Part shown: piece after piece, positions 1 through 12,952 of the stretch | Position numbering within the stretch: position 1 is the first letter of the stretch | How the letters are laid out: the number at the start of each line of letters is the position of its first letter | DNA from: Cornus controversa | Taxonomy: Eukaryota; Streptophyta; Magnoliopsida; Cornales; Cornaceae | Direction of reading: 5' to 3' | Length of the DNA: 64,000 nt | Assembly (NCBI GenBank): GCA_026545225.1 | Contig: CM048849.1 | Coordinates: 31,196,336 to 31,260,335 of the forward strand | The notes under the pieces: generated by a model | What the model was told of the DNA's origin: nothing | What the model saw: the letters and a program-made list of their open reading frames with translations, nothing else | Database searches by the model: none | Position numbers and translations under genes: made by a program

Positions 1-3000
1 CATATCAGTTCAGGGGACTTCGTCATAATTGCAACGAGAGGGGACACAAGATTAGGGATTGGCCCAAGCCGTGGAGTGGTAATCAGCAGAGGTTCTGGGG
101 AGCAACTCAATAGCAGGGCAGACCGAGGTACATTTAATGTTTATGGTTGTATTGCTAAAATGTTATTTGATTCTAGGTCTACGTATTCTTTTATTTCTGA
201 TGCATTTGTGGACACCCTTGGAGTTGAGTCAGAGACACTTAGTGAGAGCATCTCAATAGTGACAGTATTAGGAGGGGCCTCTACATTAGGCCATATATGT
301 TGGACATGTCCGATTACTATTGGAGAGCTTGAGCTAAGGGAAGACTTGATAGTGCTGATGATGAAGGAGTTGGATGTTATTCTAAGCATGGACTGGTTAG
401 TACAACATTATGCTAGATTAGATTCTTTTGAAAGGATGATCACATTTTTATTTCCTGGTCAGACACCATCTCAATTTCATTATGGAGAGTGGGAGGGAAC
501 CCTAACCATGGGGTTTTTGGCACACATAGAGTCTTTTGAACCATAAGCTATCATGGAACAGTTACCGGTGATTGCAGGATCGAGGCTTTATTCGTCCTAG
601 CACTTCTCCTTGGGGTGCACCTGTTTTATTTGTAACTTCAATTATGCATTGATTATCGTAAGTTAAACAAGGTGACTATCAAAAACAAATACCCCCTCCC
701 TCGTAATGAAGATTTGTTTGACCAATTCCGTGGTGCACAAGTGTTCTCAAAGATTGATTTAAGGACAAGTTATCATCAGTTGAGGGTTAGAGAGGAGGAC
801 ATACCCAAGACTGTATTTAGGACTTGATATGGATTGTATGAGTTTGTAGTCATGCCTTTTGGGCTGACTAATGCACCAGCTGCCTTCATGGATTTGATGA
901 ACAAGATTTATAGACCATATTTGGATTCATTTGTGGTAGTGTTTGTTGAAGATATTCTAATCTACTCCAAGTCTAAAGAGGAGCATGAGGATCATTTGAG
1001 GATTGCACTTCAAAATTTACGTGATCATCAATTGTACGCTAAGTTTATGAAGTGTGAATTCTGGAAAAAACAAGTTGGTTTTCTGGGGCATGTGATTTCA
1101 GGCAAGGGTGTATCGGTTGACCCTGCCAAGGTGGAAGCAATATTAAATTGGGCGCAACCTACTACAGTGACGGAGATTCGTAGTTTCTTGGGATTGGCGG
1201 GTTACTATCGTCGATTTATTGAGGGGTTCTCCCGAATTGCCACTCCAATGACTAAGTTGACTAGGAAGGGTGTGAAATTCTTGTTGGATGATCGATGCCA
1301 GTAATCGTTTGATGAGCTAAAGGCTAGGTTGACCTCAACACCTATACTTACGATACCAGTCAATGGTGAGGGGTTCATGGTCTACTTAGATGCTTCACAT
1401 TAGGGGTTAGGATGTGTATTGATGCAGAATGGGAAAGTGGTGGCGTATGCTTCCAAACAACTCAAACCATATGAACAGAATTATCCCACACACAATTTGG
1501 AGTTGGCAGCTATAGTGTTAACACTGAAGGTGTGGGGACATTACCTGTATGGTGAGAAGTGTGAACTCTTTACAGATCATAAGAGCCTCAAGTACCTATT
1601 CTCACAGAGTGATTTGAATATGAGACAACGTAGATGGATGGAGTGGTTGACCAATTTTGACGTAACCATTCAATATCATCTTGGTAAGGCAAATGTAGTA
1701 GCGGATGCATTGAGCAGGAAGCCTAGGGGCATGATAGCTTTTATGTCAATGGGTGAGTGGAAGTTACTGGAGACCCTAGTTGAATTCTCAATTACGTATA
1801 CGCCTCAGAGTACCGGGACACTCTTGTGCAGCCTTATTGCACAACCATCGCTTATCAGCAGAATCATTCAAGCACAATCTAGTGACGATATACTGCAGGC
1901 TCATTTGGCTGAGCCTGTCATTGATGGGGGTATTGTGGAGTGGACACGTGGCACTGATGGAGGTGTGAGGCTCAGAGGGAGGTTGTGTGTTCCAGATCTA
2001 CTGGACCTCAAGAGAAATATTATTGAGGAAACACACCATTCGAGGTATACAATACATCCAGGAGGCACTAAGATGTACCAAGATCTCAAGAGACAGTTCT
2101 GGTGGGAAGGCATGAAGTGAGACATTGCTTAGTTTGTGTCTAAGTGTATCACATATCAAAGGGTGAAGGCTGAACACCAGAAGCCTGGAGGAACTTTACA
2201 AAAACTGTCCATACTTGAATGGAAATGGGAACACGTGACTACGAATTTTGTGGTTGGGTTGTCGAGATCTCGGCAAGGACATGATACAGTGTGGGTCATT
2301 GTGGATCGTTTAACGAAGACATCCCATTTTTTTCCTATTCGAGTTAGTGACCCTATAAAAGTGCTGAGTAAACTGTATGTGGATAAAATAGTGTGTCTCC
2401 ATGGGTTCTAGTTTTTATTGTTTTAGATAGAGATCCACATTTTACCTCGCAATTTTGGAAGAGTTTTCAGAGATCCATGGGAACTTCTATTGATTTGAGT
2501 ACTACTTTCCATCCACAGACGGATGGGCTGTCAGAGAGGGTTATACAGATTTTGGAGGACATGTCACGAGCTTTTATTCTAGATTTTAGGGGTTCATGGG
2601 AGGATCACCTTCCACTGGTCGAGTTTGCATATAATAACAGCTATCAGTCGAGTATTGGTATGGCTCTTTATGAGGCATTATACGGTAGGCTGTGTCGATC
2701 ACCAGTTTGTTGGGCTGAGGTTGGAGATAACACCTTGTTGGGACCAGATATAGTGCAGTAGACCACAAAGAAGGTGATGGTAATTTGAGAAAGACTGCGG
2801 GGAGCTCAGAGTCGCCAAAAGAGTTATTCTGATTGGCATAGAAGACCACTCGAGTTCGAAGTGGGGGACTATGTATTATTGAAAGTGTTACCTATGAAGG
2901 GGGTGATGAGATTTGGGAATCGAAAGAGAAAGTTGGCACTGAGATTCATCGGACCTTTCAAGATAACCGAAAGAATCGGGCGTGTAGCTTACAGACTAGC

Positions 3001-3295
3001 TCTACCCCCCAACCTATCAGCAGTCCATGACGTGTTTCATGTGTCTATGTTGAGAAAGTGCCTTAGAGATGGTTCATGCGTGGTTGAACAAGACACAGTA
3101 GAGTTGCACCCGAATATTTCATATGTTGAAGCGCCAAATCGTATCGTGGACCGTATGGTAAAATGATTGAGGCAAATGGAGATTCCGTTAGTAAAGGTGC
3201 AATGGAATAATCAAGATGAGAGGGAAGTCACATGGGAGCTGGAGTCAGAAATAGTGGAAAAGTATCCTCAACTCTTTAATTAAGGTATGCAAATT
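1..3295 (+). pseudogene. gag-pol remains of element A
   Basis: Decayed polyprotein region. Recognisable landmarks are a retropepsin-like stretch with the 'ILSMDWL' flap-side motif of plant Ty3 elements, the RT '[12 protein letters not shown]' block and the 'FLGHVIS' block, RNase H '[10 protein letters not shown]' and 'ADALSRK', the integrase zinc-binding H-H-C-C region near 2030-2170, the integrase core with 'HPQTDG', and a chromodomain ending near 3285. The residue order fits a chromovirus. It cannot make a working product as it stands. Confidence 0.88.
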
Positions 3296-5135
3296 TCGAG
3301 GACGAAATTTATTTTAAGGAGGGTAGAATGTAGTGACCCAAATTTTTAATTAAGAAAATAAAATTTTCATATAAGGTTTCCATGGTAAAAAAAAAAAAAA
3401 CCCTTCTTAAAATAAATTTATGTGATTTTTAATCAAAGGATAACTTATTCTATGACATAATAAGTTATTCTGATGTGGGTTACCAAATAGCAGTTGTGTG
3501 AGAAATATTATATAAAAATAATAAGTGGGTAATTAGGGTTTATGCGTTGACAGTTTTAGATTACGGAGGAAGAAGGAGCAAAGGAGGAAGAAAGGAAAGA
3601 ATAATGTGAGACATCAAAGGGAGAATAATCATCTCTCATTTGTAAGTTTTTTTCTATGTTTCCCACAATGATTGGTATGCTATGGTAATATTTATCATGT
3701 ATTAATGTTGATCTATTTAATAATAATCACTATTTTAAATGGTTAGATGATAGAACTGGGTGTTTGAATCTGATTAGTTTATGTTTCGATGGGTGAAGAG
3801 TATGGTAGAGAATGGGAATGATGGTGACTAAATGGTGAGTTATGGTTGGAATTAATAAACTCTAATAATGGAGTAGATTGACGCATATGTATATGGGTGT
3901 GGTTTTATATGAAGCTAAATTAGGGAAGGTGCAGTATTTGTATAACTATATAGATAGATATATATGTCTATGTATATGCGGCTGATATGTATATACATTA
4001 TATAACACTCATATAATAATGGAAGATCACTGGAGTTAAACCATGGACATGATTTGATTATTTGGTTGGGATTTGAATGTGGGTCAACCTCGAGATTCTT
4101 AAGCTATATATTCAAGCTACATGGCTTTTGTTTATAGATATTCATATATATGTTGTAGTCAATTGTATATGTAATCTAAGAATCTGAGAATTTTTTTTCT
4201 TTAATTGATTATGATAGTTGCAAACATGACCCGCTAGTTTAATTTAACGCCGGTGGAATTAGAAAGTGAAGAGATATGGGTTTAATGGTGAACCAATGGA
4301 AAAATTAGAAATTAGGAAAAACCTTGTTTGGCAGCGGTTCTTGATGATTTTGGTGTCAAATGGTAGATTAAGATGTGGCGAGTTGGTTGGTGTTTATTTT
4401 GAGTTGATTGGTGGCTAAAAATGGTCGAAAACCACGCCGAAAAAGGCTGTCGGTGAGCTGGGTTTATAACAGGCCCTTTGCGCTTGAGAAACAGGTGGGG
4501 AAGATGATAAATAGGGGATGTGCAAGCCCACGCATGCCGCTGGCGCGTGAGGTGCATGGGCCATGTTCCGGCGACCGTCCGGGATCTAAAAAAGGCTGGG
4601 CCAGTCCCACTCGCGGAGTCCAACCTCCGGGCCCAGTCTCGGACCCACCCGAAATATAAAAATATTTTTTTTTATATTTTAAAATGATTAAAAATGTGGA
4701 AAATTAGAAAAAAAATGCTTAAAAAATACCGATAAATGCCAAAAAAATTTCGAAAATCAAATTAGTCTTTTGAAGGCAGAATATGATTGGAGTATAGGTT
4801 TAGGCTAGATTTAGTCACATCAGTTAGTTCATCTAGTTAGAAAAATAGGTTTTTATGCACGAAAATCGAGAGTACGAATTATCTATGAATAGTTAGGTTC
4901 TAAAATTTTACCGGTAGCTAAGATAGATAGGATGGCAAATATATAGGTACAATACTCTCTCTAGATTAGGTTCATAGATTAAAAATAGAATTTAAAATAG
5001 TATAGGACACGCGTGCATAGGAGACTGTGTGTGTGGGTGTGGGTGTGAGTGTGTGGCTAAGGGTGGTGGTTGAAATTATTGGAGTGTGTATAGGTCCCTC
5101 CAGTGTGGAGTTGCATGTCCCTCTGGTTCAAAGTG

Positions 5136-5695
5136 TGTGATGATCTATATTTTTGGTTTATTTTGAAATATATCTGTATACATAGATACGTATATATATA
5201 TACATGTGTGTGTTTATATATATGTACCAAATGTAGGGGAGAAATAAATAACCTAGCAATAAATATGAAAAGTGGGGTAGTGGAGGTAATAAATGATTTT
5301 AATAGGTATATGATTTTTTGACTTCTCAACGGGCAAAACGGATACCTTATATTATATGAGGGAAATTATTGGATGATTAAATGTAGAAGTAATGGTGACT
5401 TTTTGGTGGCTCATGTCAGTTAAGGGAAGTACTATATAAGGAAAATACAATGTAGATTTGAGGAAAAAAAAAGTTTTTTAAGGTGTCTTTTTTGGCAGAG
5501 GCAAAAAGAGGAAAGTTTTGGTGACTAAGGTAGGGAATTTATTATGGATCTATATATGCCTATGGATAGAAGAAAATCAGGAATTTCCATATTAAAGAAA
5601 TATGTGTATATGGTATTGTGATTGTTTAGTTGTTATTTAGTTTATTTTTATGATTCATTTCTCTGCTTCAATTTAGTTTAGTATTATATTGTTTC
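5136..5695 (+). repeat. left LTR portion of element B
   Basis: Starts TGTGATGATCT and matches the first ~555 bp of the right LTR at 8087 closely. Only the beginning of the LTR is present here; the right copy runs to 9799. Confidence 0.88.
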
Positions 5696-5704
5696 ATATA
5701 TGAT

Positions 5705-8075
5705 ATTTTAATCTATTCTCGGTCGAAGAAAGAGCATGAACAACACTTGTGTCTTGCTCTCCAGACTCTACAGAGCATCAATTGTATGCTAAGATGAGTA
5801 AATGCGAGTTTTCGTTAACTGAGGTGAATTTTTTAGGGCATGTAGTTTCCCATGAAGGATCTTAGTTGATCCATCAAAAGTGGAAGCAGTTTTGAATTGG
5901 GGAAAATCCAAAAATGCCTCTGAGATTCGTAGTTTCCTTGGATTAGCGGGATATTACCGGAGATTTATTGAGAATTTCTCTCGATTGGCATCCCCTATGA
6001 CAAAACTGACACGAAAAGGGATTAAGTTTGAATGGAATGAAGAATGTGAACATGCCTTTGTAGAATTAAAGAAGAGATTGACTTCTGCTCTAGTCTTGGT
6101 TATTCCGGAGCGTGGAGTAGGGTATATGGTGTATACGGACGCATCTTTGCAAAGGTTGGGGTGTGTCTTGATGCAATTAGGAAGGGTAGTGACATACGGT
6201 TCTCGTCAATTGAAGTCGTACGAAAGGAATTATCCCATTCATGATTTGGAATTGGCAGCTGTTCATTTTGCCTTGAAGATGTGGCGTTATTACTTATATG
6301 GCAAGAGGTTTGAAGTCTTCTCAGATCATAAAGGTTTGAAATATCTGTTTACTCAGAAAGAGTTAAATCAAAGACAACGTCGTTGGATGGAGTATTTGGA
6401 GGAATATGACTTCGCTCTTCATTATCATCCAAGAAAGGCGAATGTTGTAGCCGATGCCCTAAGTAGGAAGTCTCATGGATCACTCGCTAATGTCGCAATC
6501 CGAGAGTGGAAGATGTTGGAGTTTATTGGAGATGATAATTTACATGTTGTTGATCAAGGGGAGAAACTTTGTTTTTATAGTTTGATAGTACAACCAATCT
6601 TGGTGCAAAAGGTAATGGAAGCGCAAAGAGCAGATAACGAAGCTAAAATGATCCAAGTTAGTTTGGATAATGGAGATGGAGTAGAAGGATGGTCAGTTGA
6701 CAAAGATGGAGGTTTGAGGTACTTAGGAAGATTATTTGTTCCTAGGATCAAGGAATTAAGGGAGGAGATATTTCGAGAAGCTCACTATTCTAGATTTTCG
6801 ATCCATCCTGGAGGTACAAAAATATATCAAGATTTGCGACGTCAATTTTGGTGGAGTGGTATGAAGAAGGATATAGCTCGATTTGTGTCAAAGTGCCTCA
6901 CGTGTCAACAGGTAAAAGCTGAACATCAAAAGCTGGCAGGGTTACTTCAGCCTTTACCAGTAGCAGAATGGAAGTGGGAATTTATTGCAAATGGATTTTG
7001 TGACGGGATTACCAAAGTCTTCGAAGGGTCATGATGTTATTTGGGTTATTGTTGATCGGTTGACTAAGTCAGCACATTTCTTACCAATTCGAGTAACGGA
7101 TTCGGTAGATGCACTCAGTAAACTTTATGTTAAGGAGATAGTAAAATTGCATGGTGTTCCACTGACAATTGTGTCAGATCGGGATCCCAGATTTACTTCC
7201 CAATTTTGGCAGAGCTTACACAGCGAAATGGGGACACAATTGAACTTTAGCACAGCATATCACCCTCAAACGGACGGGCAATCTGAGAGAACTATATAGA
7301 TTTTAGAAGATATGTTAAGATCTTGTGTGATAGATTTTCGTGGAAGTTGGGAGGATCACCTGCCTTTGGTAGAGTTTTTATATAACAATAGCTACCAGTC
7401 GAGTATAGGAATGGCTCCATATGAGGCACTTTATGGTAGGCCATGTAGATCACCTATATGTTGGGCGGAGATTGGTGAGACCACACTTTTGGGTCCAGAC
7501 TTAGTTCGGGAAACAACGGAGAAAATTAGAGTCATACGACAATGACTTTTAATAGCTCAGAGTCGTCAGAAAAGTTACGCTGATCAAAGAAGAAGACCTT
7601 TAGAGTTCAATACTGGTGACCATATATTTCTCAAGGTTGCAGCGCGGAAAGGAATTAAACGATTTGGCAAAACTGAGAAGTTAGCTCCATGCTATATAGG
7701 ACCGTTTGAAATTCTTGAGAAAGTGGGTGAAGTGGCTTATCGATTAGCTTTGCCGCCTCAACTCTCGAGTATTCATAACATTTTTCATGTATCTATGTTG
7801 AGAAAATATGAACTGAATTTAGCTCACATTTTGAATTGGAAGGACTTTGATCTCGAAAAAGATATTTCTTATGAGGAAAAACCTATGAAGATAGTAGACA
7901 GAAAGGAGCATGTTTTGTGCACTAAAACAATTCCTTTGGTTAAAGTCTTGAGGCGACATCATGGAACGCAAGAAGCTGCGGGGGAGTTGGAGTCCGAAAT
8001 TCGAAAGAAATATCCTGGTATTTTTGAAACATCAGGTACATATGTTTTCAATTTCGAGGATGAAATTTTATTTTA
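5705..8075 (+). pseudogene. pol remains of element B
   Basis: Contains the end of reverse transcriptase ('[12 protein letters not shown]'), RNase H with '[10 protein letters not shown]' and 'ADALSRK', the integrase zinc-binding region ('HPGGTK', '[11 protein letters not shown]'), the integrase core with '[11 protein letters not shown]' and '[10 protein letters not shown]', and a chromodomain beginning 'DISYEEKPMKIVDR' near 7860. It is clearly better preserved than the pol of element A, which agrees with its being the later, nested insertion. Broken. Confidence 0.88.
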
Positions 8076-8086
8076 GGAGGGTAGGT

Positions 8087-9799
8087 TGTGATGATCTGTA
8101 TTTTTGGTTTATTTTGAAATATATATGTATACATAGATATGTATATATATACATGTGTGTGTTTATATATATTTACCAAATGTAGGGGAGAAATAAATAA
8201 CCTAGCAATAAATATAGAAAGTGGGGTAGTGGAGGTAATAAATGATTTTAATAGGTATATGACTTTATGACTTCTCAACGGGCAAAACGGATACCTTATA
8301 TTATATGAGGGAAATTATTGGATGATTAAATATAGAAGTAATAGTGACTTTTTGGTGTCTCATGTCAGTTAAGTGAAGTACTATATAAGGAAAATACAAT
8401 GTAGATTTGAGGGAAAAAAAAAAAGTCTTTGAAGGTGTCGTTTTTGGCAGAGGCAAAAAGAGGAAAGTTTTAGTGACTAAGGTAGGGGAATTTACTATGG
8501 ATCTATATATGCCTGTGGATAGAAGAAAATCAGGAATTTTCATATTAAAGAAATATGTGTATATGGTATTGTGATTGTTTAGTTGTTATTTAGTTTATTT
8601 TTATGATTCATTTCTCTGCTCCAATTTAGTTTAGTATTATATTGTTAGAATTCTATATACTAGGAATTAAAATATTCACATGAGATCTTTCAGTCAACTA
8701 ATCAACTTATAGTAATTGATGTTGGCCTGCTCATGTTTACGTGTGTGTACATATACCTATATATATATATATATATTGTTAGTATTATGTTGTTTGGTAT
8801 TATATGGTAATATATATTTTATATATATGTATGGCATCAATTAAAGACTCAACCTGGGTGGTACTTTTATTTATTTATTTCTTTAAAAAAAATAACTTAT
8901 TGTTCTATTAACTCTCACATTTTTTTTATATATATTAAAATACTTGTTTTATCACTGTGTATAGCTTGAGATTAAAATTGATTATGTTAGACAAGTTAAT
9001 TTTTTGAATTATTTATGATGTAATTCTTAGTGAAATAAAATGTTAATTTCTAAATAGTACAAAAAGTTATACCATTTGGGGGTAAAGGAAGAGAAGTTGT
9101 GTTTTATGAAAATGTTTGTCTTCAGCCCATGAATGGGTTTTGAAGGTGTATGTTCGTATATGTATAACCGGTTGAAAATAGGAAGGGTTATAATTCCTTC
9201 GGTTGAAAAATCGAGAACTATTTGGAACTATAGTTGGGTTCAGCGGCCTGCCGTGAGAATGACCGAAAATTCGCAGTGTATGTGTGTGGTATATATGTTA
9301 GAATTATTAATTTTTGTTAAAAAATTTATATGATTGAACTGGTGATGTTATTTATTCTTATTTTAATTGATTACAGATAATTTAGTAAAACAACTAATAT
9401 ATTGCATTGTTTCCTTTCTTTCATTCTATCTTATTGTATATATGGATTTAGAGTTATTTTCCTACTGGGCGGTGGTGTTCATTCCCTATATTTTTCATGT
9501 TTAGCCAGAAACAGCAGTAACGAAGATTTTCTTAAACTCACTTAAGGATGTTTTCTGGATATAAAGAATTTAAGAAAATGTTGATGAATGTCAATAATGT
9601 TTTGAAAGACTTCGATTTTTTGTTTTAAGACAAAGACATTCCATTTGTGATGTTTACTTAATTAGAAAAATAATAAGTGGATTATTGTAATGTTTTTTTT
9701 AAGTTATGAAGTTTTTTTTTCAGATACTTAAAGGTTGTTTATTTATTGTATTTATTTATTATTTTTTTGAAATCATGTCCCAAAAATCGGGGCGTGACA
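8087..9799 (+). repeat. right LTR of element B
   Basis: Begins TGTGATGATCTG right after the purine-rich tract and ends with GGCGTGACA, giving an LTR of about 1.7 kb. It is AT-rich and contains short TA runs (about 8757-8776). Confidence 0.75.
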
Positions 9800-9804
9800 A
9801 AATA

Positions 9805-10025
9805 TGTGTCCCTCCACATGATTTATACTTTCATGGAGTGTGTATATGTCCCTCTATCATGGAGTTGTGAGTCCCTCTGGCACAGAGTATGTGTCCCTCC
9901 ACATAAATTTTTATCACAATAGAGTGCGGGTGCCTCCTATGGGGTGTGTGTGTCCCTCCATTCTGCGCGTGTTGTGTGGTGTGCGTGTTCTTTCGGTTTG
10001 GAGTGTGTGGGCGTCCCTCCACATC
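9805..10025 (+). repeat. GTCCCTC minisatellite in the LTR of element A
   Basis: A degenerate tandem motif of the form GTGTGTCCCTCC recurs about every 25-40 bp, at least six times. The same motif appears at about 5080-5130 on the other side of nested element B, so B appears to have landed inside this array. Confidence 0.6.
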
Positions 10026-10765
10026 ATTTATTTTATGATCTGAACAGTTTTATACTTGTTATCTCTCTATTAGAGCATGAGTGATATTGTTGTTTCTCCA
10101 CACTGCAGGATATATTGTATATAGTGGTCTGTTGTGAAGAGTATGTCATGAATATATAATGTTTAAATGAACGTAGGTTCGATTAAATGGTTGCGTTGGC
10201 ACAGGAGATGGAACTTGTGTAACCTATTAGTTTTGGTTAAGTACTAAAAGTTTTTAATAATACTCTCTCTCTCTTTCATAAGTTAATGCATCAAATGATT
10301 TGTTATATTAATTAATTCACTGTACTAGCTGCTGAAGTATAATGGTTATTGTTGGTTAGTTAGAACATTACTTAATGAGCTTTAAAGCTCACCTCTTATT
10401 TTTCTCCACACATTTCAGGTGTTTGAAGTCATCACTTATAGCATAAAGGAGGAGGATTCCACGCGAGGATTGTTATGGTGGAACCTAGTTACTATTTTAT
10501 TTTATTTCAGTTTTGAGACAACATTTGTTGTAATTAAGGATTGAATTGATAATAACTTTGACTTTGGTTGTATTTAGTTTTCTGGATTTTAGTTGGTTAT
10601 TTCATATGCATTAATGATTATGGTGGTGATATCTTTTATATAAGAACAATATGAGAACAGGTTGTGTCAGGATATTAGTAATCCTTTGGTGAATTGTGGA
10701 ATGAAGTCAACCGCAGGTTGAGTGAAGTGGCAGATATACTCCGACCTCAACTTGGGGGTGTGACA

Positions 10766-11128
10766 AATAGGATTTTAATCCATTTAATAATAATACTGAA
10801 GGGTTGTGTCCATGATGGAAGTCCAGGTTCAACTAAAAGTTGGCAACCTTTGGAATTCTCAACAATAATAATAGGATAAAATTTCAACACTGAATTTAAT
10901 CAATTTAGTAACCTTTGGAGTTCTCGACAGTAATAATAGGATTAAATTTCAACACTGATTTGAAGCCATTTTGTGATATTGGAGGGTTGTATCAATAATT
11001 AAGGTGGAATTGCATCGAGAAATCAGTTATGGTATAAGATTCTTACTAAAATGAATTGGTGAAATTCATTTGATTGCATTACTAAGTAGATTCTTCAATC
11101 ATTTTCTCTTATCGTATAAGATTATTAT
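10766..11128. repeat. non-coding spacer with a 66-bp tandem duplication
   Basis: No gene is visible. A segment around the words AACCTTTGGAATTCTC (10843-10900) is repeated with a few changes at 10909-10965, a unit of about 66 bp. The rest is AT-rich sequence without recognisable features. Confidence 0.5.
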
Positions 11129-11501
11129 GTTGTATTTGGTATGCAACAATGGAATGGAATGGAATGCCAATATTATTTTTTTGGATCCATTCATTTGTTT
11201 GGTAAGAAAAACTTAAGTAAGAATAATCATTCCGCGTCATTCCTTTAGAATGAAAAAAATGAAAATTAATTCCATTACTCAATATATGGAATGATCATTC
11301 TATTCCTAATAAACACTAAAAAATAAGATCTAGTTACCAAAAATAATGTAATTATCATTCTATTCATGTATAATTTCATGTTTGAAACCAAACAATAAAA
11401 TGAGAGTGACCGTTCCATTCTATTCTCATTCTCATTCTATTCTCACTTTAATGAAATGCTTATTCCATTCCATATTTTCATTGTTGCGTACCAAACGTAG
11501 C
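11129..11501. mobile_element. MITE with 8-bp target duplication, hAT-like
   Basis: A 373-bp non-coding element with imperfect terminal inverted repeats (GTTGTATTTGGTATGCAAC at the left; the right end is the inverse of GCTACGTTTGGTACGCAAC). It is flanked by ATTATTAT (11121-11128) and ATTACTAT (11502-11509), an 8-bp duplication with one mismatch, the size hAT transposases make. The inside is rich in GGAATGGAATG-type words in both directions. No ORF. Confidence 0.65.
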
Positions 11502-11509
11502 ATTACTAT

Positions 11510-12007
11510 AATAATTTTTACTCCTTGTCACTTTTAAAGGCAACAAATATTTTTACTTATATATTGCTTCATAAATCAACAATCAACAATCTATTTCAAT
11601 TTAAATTAGCCCAAGACATAATTGTTAAAATTTTACCTTATACGAATTAAATCTTCTTATTGGATTAGGATCCCTTTTTCTATTTGAAAAATCACACAAT
11701 CAGATCAAGATATATTATCATTAATAGGTTTAGGTTTTATCAATAAATCTCTTATATATTTAATAGGCCTAATCTTATGCATTTCGATCCAAAGTAGGTA
11801 TAGTTTTTATCAATTTGAAACACAAAGTGATAGTTAAAGGGAGGCACTCCCATTTTCTACAATTGCACTCCACTTATTATTTTCTTTTAAAAGAAAATGA
11901 CAAAAATGTCCCTCAACTAATTAATACATCATCCCTTGTTTTAGACTACACTTTATACTAGAAACTTAAACTATTTTTTACCTTCTTTACTTTCTTAATT
12001 ACTTTTT
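11510..12007. other. AT-rich intergenic stretch
   Basis: I see no gene, repeat end or regulatory site that I could support here. Confidence 0.4.
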
Positions 12008-12515
12008 TTTTTGGATCCTATCAAAAGGTATAATTTTTTTACCTTCTTTACTTTCTTTAGTACTATATTTTTTTTTATCTTGTCAAAAGAGATAAGTTGT
12101 TCTTAGGTTTTTTTTTTGGTCCTATCAGAGAGATAATTTATTCGATAACTTCTTTTTTTTATCCTATCAAAAGAGAGAATTTATTTAATAAATATAACCT
12201 TCTTTTGGATCCTCTCAATGGAAATGATTTATTCAACAAAAATAAATTTTGTGTAGGTACTTTTTTTTTTTTTTTTTGTCCTGTCAAAAGAAAATTTATT
12301 CAACAAGCATAACTATTTTTTTGGGTACTTTTAAATTTTTAGTTCCTTCCAAACGAAATAATTTATTCAACAAAAATAATTTCTTTTTTGGGTCTTGCAA
12401 AAGAGATAATTTATTTAACATATATAGATAACTTTTTTTGAGTTATGTAAAAAGAGAGAAGTTTTTTGTTTTCGGTTATTTTTTTTCGAGTATATTTTTG
12501 GATACTATCAAAAGT
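12008..12515. repeat. degenerate minisatellite, unit about 45-65 bp
   Basis: About nine or ten degenerate copies of a module with a T-run, then CCTATCAAAAGAGATAATTT, then TATTCAACAAAAATAA. The words recur near 12019, 12078, 12121, 12163, 12212, 12280, 12346, 12393, 12446 and 12499. Spacing varies because the T-runs vary. In one frame the array reads as repeated PIKRENLFNK-like words, an accident of the repeat and not a protein. Confidence 0.65.
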
Positions 12516-12952
12516 GACCCAAAACATTAAAGATAGAAGATAGAGAAATGATAGTTTAGTATTTTGAAAAAAATTAATCATAAGGTTAAAAATGACATTT
12601 GTTGTACGATAAAAGTGCAAATGTAAGAAAATAAAAAGAGTGTGAATATTGTCTAGTTAAATTTCAAATAGATAGTTAAAAATGATTTTATTAACTGGTT
12701 AGATCAGCGTTAGTTGTTGGATGGTTAATTCCATACATACACTTTGAATAGGTATTTTGAAATATCTGTAATTTCAAATTTACAGTGACAAATCGTAGTT
12801 TCTTTTGTTCCTTTGGTCTGGACGTTTGTTTATGTACCTTCTGTTTTATTTTTCCGGATAAATGTACCCTTTGCTCTTTGTCACATTATTTACTTTTTTC
12901 ATATGAAACTTTGTTTGATTAACAAAGTCATGCATTTATTTACAACTATTTA

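Larger units (their letters stand above)
5136..9799 (+). mobile_element. Ty3/gypsy retrotransposon B nested in the LTR of A
   Basis: A second chromovirus-type element lies in the same orientation inside the LTR of A. Parts: left LTR portion (5136 to about 5695), pol portion from the RT C-terminal half through chromodomain (about 5705-8070), polypurine tract (8072-8085) and right LTR (8087-9799, ending GGGGCGTGACA). It is broken, much shorter than a full family member, with a handful of breaks. The comparable ~555 bp of its two LTRs differ at about 20 sites by eye count (~3.6%). That suggests roughly 1.5-3 million years at commonly used plant rates. A clean 5-bp target duplication is not evident (AAGTG versus AAATA). 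Confidence 0.88.
1..10765 (+). mobile_element. Ty3/gypsy retrotransposon A, Tekay/Del-like chromovirus, broken
   Basis: Right-hand part of a large LTR retrotransposon that enters from beyond the left edge. Parts in order: remains of a gag zinc knuckle (about 20-60), aspartic protease (about 130-450), reverse transcriptase (about 640-1300), RNase H (about 1310-1720), integrase (about 2030-2760), integrase tail with chromodomain (about 2850-3285), polypurine tract (about 3314-3328) and a long right LTR (3329-10765, interrupted by element B). The order protease-RT-RNase H-integrase, the chromodomain and the very long LTR ending in GTGACA point to the Tekay/Del lineage. It is a fossil with at least six breaks in pol. 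The left LTR is outside the window, so its age cannot be estimated from LTR divergence. Confidence 0.9.
3329..10765 (+). repeat. right LTR of element A, split by element B
   Basis: The LTR begins with TG directly after the purine-rich tract and ends with GTGTGACA at 10765. Without the nested element (5136-9799) it is about 2.8 kb, long as is usual for Tekay-type elements. It holds a GC-rich stretch (about 4430-4640) and a GTCCCTC minisatellite on both sides of the insertion (about 5080-5130 and 9805-10025). That shared motif is the best evidence that the two halves belong together. Near 10380-10425 there is a CTCAC-rich tract ending in a TTTCAG acceptor-like site, a common feature of such LTRs. 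Confidence 0.7.

Noticed and set aside
4312-4659. Opposing 103- and 83-aa frames in a GC-rich patch
   Set aside because: Inside the LTR of element A, no motif; the GC content explains the lack of stops.
12097-12431. Frames reading PIKRENLFNK repeats
   Set aside because: By-product of the AT-rich minisatellite.
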